Assembly (NCBI GenBank): GCA_947462335.1
Contig: OX381705.1
Location: 43,104,175-43,168,174 of the forward strand
Direction: 5' to 3'
DNA: 64,000 bases
DNA from: Harmothoe impar
Taxonomy: Eukaryota > Annelida > Polychaeta > Phyllodocida > Polynoidae
The notes under the pieces are model-generated. The model had not been told where the DNA came from, ran no database searches, and was given only the letters and a program-made list of their open reading frames with translations. The position numbers and the translations under genes are program-made. Within the stretch, counting starts at the first letter, position 1. Every line of letters begins with the position of its first letter. Of this stretch, positions 58,970 to 64,000 are shown piece after piece.

Positions 58970-59385
58970 TGTAGTGGTTCGGAATCTCAGAAAAGAGAAC
59001 AAGAACGTCAGTTTCCAAGTGCGAAGTAGAAAGCGTGTTTTATTCAACGTATCCCTATTACAATTGAATCTAGTCTTAACCCGAAGGGTAAGACGAAGCA
59101 GTCCTGGTTCAATCTAGTGATTGGGGTAGGGTAATGCTGGGAGTCAGCCGGGCCTGCACTGACTGGCGACTATACGAGGAGGGGAGGTTTATATACCCCC
59201 TTTGGATGTGAAATGGACATGGTCACGTGTCGGTTGGCTCCCGCCTGAAACGTGGTGCGCAGTACCCGAGAGAGGACAGTCGCCCCCTCTGGGATACCGC
59301 CCACACTAACGCCAGGCGGGAACAACCCGAACTTAACCCTCCTCGGTCACCTGGATATAAATGATTACCGTAGTAAACCCCTACA
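58970..59385 (-). mobile_element. 3' LTR of a retrotransposon (minus orientation)
   Basis: On the minus strand the segment starts TGTAGGGG and ends CCACTACA, giving inverted TGTAG/CTACA tips. It holds a TATA box (TATATAAA, plus-strand 59188-59195) and, 150 bp later, AATAAA (59039-59044), the usual order of U3, R and U5. A G-run polypurine tract (CTAGGGGGGGTAG) lies directly upstream. The gag-like ORF at 60456-63569 is on the same strand about 1.1 kb upstream, so the two probably belong to one element whose 5' LTR is beyond 64000. The whole 416-bp assignment rests on structure only. Confidence 0.65.
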
Positions 59386-60455
59386 CTACCCCCCCTAGAC
59401 AACACTAGGTGTGGTAAAAACCTGAGTAGTAGACTCATAATAAAATAGTTTGACAACCAGAAGTAGTTTGTCTATACACTATACACAAAGGGTTTTACTA
59501 CCATTAGTCATATGTAATATATGATGAGCAATATTAATGGAATTAAGGCATTACACTGTCATAGAAACCTTATGATATGACTTTTACGTTAAGTAGTACC
59601 CGAAGTAGTTACTAACAGTTTGTAACTATCTTCTAATAGGAAATACATATATAGACCTGATAAGGACCTTTAAAAAAATATGATCGGCAAGTGTACCAAT
59701 CCCGAAGAATTATTACCAGTCCTAAAAAGGACTCACAAGCCTAAAAAAAAATTTACATAGGGATACATGATAACTTTTCTCCGCACCAGAATCAAAATTT
59801 TCATCACCTCCGTTTTCCATAACAAAATATATCTACAACTAGATATACATACTCTTATTTACATCCACCCGAAGTGGTCAACGTTTGAACACAGTTATGG
59901 TTTATACAGATCTTTGGTAATATCCTGAGTATCATAAACTATCGTAGTGTATCAGCACCATAAATATATATATTAGAAACATGGACGAGAATGTACGTTT
60001 TAATAAATAATCTGGAACTGCAGCGGTATACTGCAGAACCTCACAAAAGTGCTATGTCGACTTAAAAAGTCGGGTACTGGGCTGATCTCCGGATCTGCTT
60101 CGGGACGAGTACGTGAGGTGCTCTCCTCTTCATCTTGGACGACTGAGTGAGTTGCTCTCCTCTTCATCTTGGACGACTGAGTGAGGTGCTCTCCTCTTCA
60201 TCTTGGACGACTGAGTGAGGTGCTCTCCTCTTCGGGTCTACCAGCAAATGGTAGACTCCTGTAGGTGCAATGTCTGTTTAAACGTTTACATATGTGGAAA
60301 TATTATTAACACTTGGTATGGATATCATTACCTCAGAACCTAAGGGTTCTTCTAATATGAAGGGATAGTCCCTTCATATTTACCTTCGGCTTTCATAGCC
60401 GAAGAGTTCATGAAACAACTACAGCTGTATTCAGTTATCCCGAAGGAGCCTTGTT
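59386..60455 (-). other. Non-coding 3' region of the gag-like element
   Basis: No pol, protease or envelope frame is found between the gag-like stop codon and the LTR, only AT-rich sequence, repeated CCCGAAG motifs and a 34-bp tandem repeat. The element therefore appears to lack its own polymerase. Confidence 0.6.
60115..60233. repeat. 34-bp tandem repeat, three and a half units
   Basis: Units start GAGGTGCTCTCCTCTTCATC (one with GAGTTG) at 60115, 60149, 60183 and 60217. Confidence 0.9.
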
Positions 60456-63400
60456 TCAGCCTTCGGGTACCTCCTTCTTTTGGATGGCATCTTTCAGCTG
60501 ATCCATGCTCCCATCCCAGTCCGAGAATTTCATCCCGAGGCAAATTTTAAATTTGGCCTTCATCTCCCGAATTTCTTCCTGGAGATCTTTACACTCCTCT
60601 CGGACTGTAGCTTCCAGCACAGCGGCTTTGTCGCGCTGTGCTTCCAAGAACCTGGTCTTGGTAACTACCTCATCGGCAGTGTCCTTCTGAAGGCTCTCCT
60701 TTTCCTTCCGGTGACACTTCCTTACCCCCTCAATGAAGTGTTGTACCACTCTCTTGTGGTAATCCTCAGCCATCACCCGCTGTTCCTTCTGGAAGTCATC
60801 CAGAATCTCCTGTCCTAACTGATTGGACAGTGGAGCATCTTTAGGAAAGTAGGATGCTATAGGCGTTACATTAAGAGTGGCCGCCGGCTTCTCCTTCTTA
60901 GGTTTGACCTCCTGTGTTTTAACAGGAGGATCTGCGGTTGGTTTCCCAACCACAGTCGGCTTCCCTGGTGGTGGAGCCGGCTTATGGGGTGGTGTCGCCG
61001 GAGCTGGTACTGGACCTTTCTGTGGCGGGGGAGGAGGTTTCATAACCTCCCCATCCGGCCCAGTGATCCGGTGAGCAGGCTTGAATGCCTTGTGTGATGG
61101 CGGCTGTTGTTGGTGCCGCGAAGCATCCCTACCGGCATGCTTTAACACCTGCTGGTGTATTCCCGAAGGGGCGGATGGTTCCATTCGTCCTGAAGCAGAT
61201 GACGGTCTGCTTGTCGGGCCTCCTCGGTACCCGGCGTCGGGTAGGACACCCCCCTGGGCAGACGAGGTGGACGCCACATGTCGCACCAAGTCGTACCAGG
61301 ACCGGGAGGATTCCTCCCCAGGACTCCTGCGTCCCCGTCGGGCCAGCTCCCTATCAATCTCCCTCTGGTGAGCGAGTTCATTCTCGCGCCTTCGGGTATC
61401 TTGGGGGGTCTGGCCGAGCGTCTGAGACTCCTGTCCAGGCGCCAAATCCATCTCCGGATAGTCAGTATTTCTATCCGCAGATGCCTCATAGCTACGACCA
61501 CTATGAGAAGACTCCGTGTAATAACGGGAGTCAATCTCCTCCAGACTGAGGGTCCCTCCTCTCCTGACGTGAGTAGCCGGGCTGGTGGATCGAGACCGTC
61601 CCCGATCACCTCTCGGCTCTCCCCGACTCTGGTAGTAGTCCCTCGGGTCGGGTTCTCTCCCACCTCTCCCCCGGCCTCGATTGGCAGACCGACGGAACAT
61701 CTCGGGTGGGTATTGGTCCGGATCCAAGTCAAACTTTCGTGGACCCGGGACCTTCGCAAACCTCGCTACTGTGAGCTTCGATTTGCTTTCTGCTACCTCG
61801 CAGAAATACGCCTTAGAAGAATTAAGGCTCTTCGGATCCTTCTTCAGGACATCTCTGAACGCGTCTATCACGCGTTCATGCAGGGCCATTACCTTGGCTC
61901 TGGCCTCTCCACCTCCAATATTATGGAGCATGGTCATGTGCTTGATTAAGCGTCCACGCCTATGATGCAGGTGACCCGAACAGGTAGTGGTACCTGCCCC
62001 CTCCGGATCGCACTGGTACACCACATAGTGATGGTTGTGGTTCTCCACTAAGTGGCGCAGGTACCTTGCCTTAGTGGTGAAGGATACCTGTAATTCCAGA
62101 GATGACTGGCATTTCTGGAATGGACACTCAAGGTGGTCCCTGTCCCAATGTCGGACAGTCCAGCGGATCTTTGCCTTCTGATCCCTGGTATAATAAGTTT
62201 CCGGGAAGAAATCTATTTTCTTAAGCCAGTCCTCGTAGAACTCGCTCACGAGAGGATCCCTTTGGGTGGCTCTGCACCAATCCTCATCGTCCTGAAATCC
62301 ACCTCTGGCGTTATTCCAGATGTGTTTTTCCAGGGCGGAACCCGACTCGCTTCCCGAGCTGACGTCGGACTGATGTCCAGCAGCCACCTTCGGGTCGGGT
62401 GTCGGGTCGGTTTGGGTGACTGTGGTCACTGGGTCCTTCGTCTGGGAAGGAGATTTTGGAGCCGCAATGTCCATATCGTCCTCCCCTGTAGCAGACTTCC
62501 CTTGGGAAGTACTGCTCGTATCAGATTTATCTGATACTGACCCATCGGTCACAATCCGCTGGGCGTCTGGCACTCTTTTTAACCGGGCTGATTCATTCCT
62601 CAGGGCTTGGCGACCCCGAGGCTGGACAAAAGGGGATTCCCCTTTTGCAACTACCACAGTCCGGATATCCTGACTGTGGGGACTGCTAGTGCGGGTTGCA
62701 GGGTCACCCCTTCGGATGTCCCTGCTGGCCTTAGCTGCAGCCTTCTCTTCTGACTGAGTCAAACTCTTAGTCCGAGTCTTGACCATTTCCTCCACCGCCT
62801 CGACTATGGCTTCGTGACGGCTGAGGCCCTTCTCCGCCATGATTATTTTCATGCGGTTATAGTCTATCTGATAGACCTCGTAGGATAAGTTGGACCGTAT
62901 TAAGTCCCTATATCCTTCAACCGATTTCGGTTCCAACATCCCTACCGGGTTGTATCTGCGGTAGCAACCTACAGCGAGGGTAGTGGCGCCGAATGCCCCA
63001 CACGAAGCGTCATCCGAGATGCGTGTCATCCGAGGCACACACACCCCGACGTCAGCCATCTCAGCGTCGAACAAGCCCTTCCGAAGTGCTTTACACACCC
63101 GGAGGCCTTGCTGTAGATTTTCCCAGGTGGCAAACCACTCTATGTCGTTCGGGATAGGTCTGGCTAGGCCTATCTCGGTGGCGCACATCACGTCTGGATG
63201 GAGATTCATCTCCCTTCCATCGTAGCGACTTTTACCAGTTGACTTCACCAGTCTCGCTGGCTTCTCATCCTTCGGATGGTTATCCGGGTCGATGTTCGGA
63301 TTACCACACATCTCCCACGTATCTTTTAGATGTTTGGCCTCCTCCTTCTCTATTTTTAGAGCAAGAAGACGATCTTTTTCATGAAGACTCCTTCGTTCAG

Positions 63401-63569
63401 CCTCAACGAGAGCTGATTCAGACGTGGATACATCCATGTCTTCTTCTTCGAGGAGTTGCTCCTCGAAGCGAGTAACAGGGCTGGCGGCACCAGCACTGTC
63501 TTCGTGGGGCAGATCGGCCATGTTGCGTGGCCGTTCCCCTCCGCCCAACTCGAGCTGCCGTGAGGCCAT
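60456..63569 (-). CDS. Gag-like protein of a retrotransposon with two zinc-finger-like modules
   Basis: The 1037-residue ORF starts at a true ATG. It has an acidic N-terminus with a charged helical stretch (about 36-85) and a globular region with several cysteines (about 115-245). A low-complexity Ser/Thr/Asp linker (about 340-415) follows. Next come two zinc-binding-like modules, C482-x4-C487...H506-x4-H511 and C520-x9-C530...H544-x4-H549. The C-terminal half has an RGRGRGG/RS-rich basic segment (about 628-662), a proline-rich segment (about 845-890) and a coiled coil (about 915-1010). The order of structural region, zinc binding, basic RNA-binding-like segment and coiled coil, and the LTR downstream on the same strand, point to a gag-type role. 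No CCHC knuckle, protease or reverse transcriptase is present. A cellular zinc-finger gene is the alternative. Confidence 0.6.
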   Translation of the reverse strand: MASRQLELGGGERPRNMADLPHEDSAGAASPVTRFEEQLLEEEDMDVSTSESALVEAERRSLHEKDRLLALKIEKEEAKHLKDTWEMCGNPNIDPDNHPKDEKPARLVKSTGKSRYDGREMNLHPDVMCATEIGLARPIPNDIEWFATWENLQQGLRVCKALRKGLFDAEMADVGVCVPRMTRISDDASCGAFGATTLAVGCYRRYNPVGMLEPKSVEGYRDLIRSNLSYEVYQIDYNRMKIIMAEKGLSRHEAIVEAVEEMVKTRTKSLTQSEEKAAAKASRDIRRGDPATRTSSPHSQDIRTVVVAKGESPFVQPRGRQALRNESARLKRVPDAQRIVTDGSVSDKSDTSSTSQGKSATGEDDMDIAAPKSPSQTKDPVTTVTQTDPTPDPKVAAGHQSDVSSGSESGSALEKHIWNNARGGFQDDEDWCRATQRDPLVSEFYEDWLKKIDFFPETYYTRDQKAKIRWTVRHWDRDHLECPFQKCQSSLELQVSFTTKARYLRHLVENHNHHYVVYQCDPEGAGTTTCSGHLHHRRGRLIKHMTMLHNIGGGEARAKVMALHERVIDAFRDVLKKDPKSLNSSKAYFCEVAESKSKLTVARFAKVPGPRKFDLDPDQYPPEMFRRSANRGRGRGGREPDPRDYYQSRGEPRGDRGRSRSTSPATHVRRGGTLSLEEIDSRYYTESSHSGRSYEASADRNTDYPEMDLAPGQESQTLGQTPQDTRRRENELAHQREIDRELARRGRRSPGEESSRSWYDLVRHVASTSSAQGGVLPDAGYRGGPTSRPSSASGRMEPSAPSGIHQQVLKHAGRDASRHQQQPPSHKAFKPAHRITGPDGEVMKPPPPPQKGPVPAPATPPHKPAPPPGKPTVVGKPTADPPVKTQEVKPKKEKPAATLNVTPIASYFPKDAPLSNQLGQEILDDFQKEQRVMAEDYHKRVVQHFIEGVRKCHRKEKESLQKDTADEVVTKTRFLEAQRDKAAVLEATVREECKDLQEEIREMKAKFKICLGMKFSDWDGSMDQLKDAIQKKEVPEG

Positions 63570-64000
63570 GCTGGGTTGGGCGCTCTTATTTATACTGAAT
63601 AAGAGTCCTAACTAATCCTACAGGTCTTTGTGGAGGACCTGTTCTCCTTTTGAAACGTATTCACCTACTTTTGACGCTTGAATTCGGTTCCTATTAGATC
63701 CTCCTCGTTGGCCAGCACACCGTGCCGGCGAAGATTCGAAATCTAATGAACCAAAACGACCCCTTTGCGCAGAGGTCACGCGCATCCACGCGCGTCTCGA
63801 GCCCTCCGCGAGACTGCCCTAACTAGGTCACTCATTGACCCAGTTCTTTTCCCGCGCCCGCAGGGCGCCGGTGCTTCTTATTATAAACAGGTGCTTCGGG
63901 TAGTAGCCGAACCGTTCGCAACCAACAGCTCTGCTGGAGTATAAGTGAGGTTTTTATGGGAAGCATGCCCGCAAACCCACCGGATTATCCGCTCACCACC
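63570..64000 (-). other. Leader upstream of the gag-like ORF
   Basis: On the minus strand a TATA-like GTTTATAATAAG lies at about 63875-63890, followed by GC-rich sequence and about 300 bp without ORFs. No match to the LTR at 58970-59385 is seen, so a 5' LTR must lie beyond the window if the element is complete. Confidence 0.4.

Noticed and set aside
61142..61949. Long frames overlapping the gag-like ORF, on the plus strand and in another minus-strand frame
   Set aside because: They are shadows of the 1037-codon ORF in GC-rich sequence and show no domain or initiation context.

Overview
The window looks like metazoan nuclear DNA, probably from a marine invertebrate (a deuterostome such as a lancelet, hemichordate or echinoderm fits, but this is inference). 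Genes are sparse and split by introns, splice sites and AATAAA signals can be read, and most of the sequence is non-coding and filled with short non-autonomous DNA transposons, foldback elements, tRNA-like SINE heads, minisatellites and TA microsatellites. There are no bacterial operons.

Genes. (1) 18385-18981 (+): an intact Ras-like small GTPase, clearly a DIRAS orthologue, with its coding region in one exon behind a good splice acceptor and a long 3' UTR. (2) 37950-40861 (-): a four-exon gene for a small membrane protein of 126 residues. All intron phases match, and no single exon is long enough to stand out as an ORF. (3) 41929-43464 (-): a single-coding-exon NXPE-family (neurexophilin/PC-esterase) type II membrane protein with altered catalytic motifs. 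(4) 54681-57298 (+): a probable three-exon gene for another small hydrophobic protein. (5) 53552-53798 (-): the terminal coding exon of an unidentified gene. (6) 60456-63569 (-): a 1037-residue gag-like ORF with two zinc-finger-like modules. About 1 kb downstream on the same strand lies an LTR with TATA box, polyadenylation signal and polypurine tract; no pol is visible. Weaker exon candidates lie at 2348-2579, 14223-14327, 23469-23612 and 47372-47578.

Mobile DNA by region. 1-800: end of a foldback element, a tRNA-like head and minisatellites. 4440-8265: a 3.8-kb inverted-repeat element made mostly of a ~26-bp minisatellite, itself split by a 1.2-kb element that contains a smaller foldback and two tRNA-like sequences. 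8.3-16.8 kb: foldbacks, an inverted-repeat element and a piggyBac-type MITE. 25.4-30.4 kb: a piggyBac-type element with TTAA ends that was entered by a non-coding LTR retrotransposon (identical 183-bp LTRs, 5-bp target duplication, 3.7 kb) and by a MITE. 32.6-34.6 kb: a 22-bp motif repeated about eight times in both orientations. 41-57 kb: two hAT-like MITEs with 5-bp duplications, two inverted copies of a ~590-bp PIF/Harbinger-type MITE with TWA duplications, and several copies of a GACTCT-rich repeat.

The genes show no shared pathway. The window is best read as a gene-poor, transposon-rich region holding a few unrelated genes.
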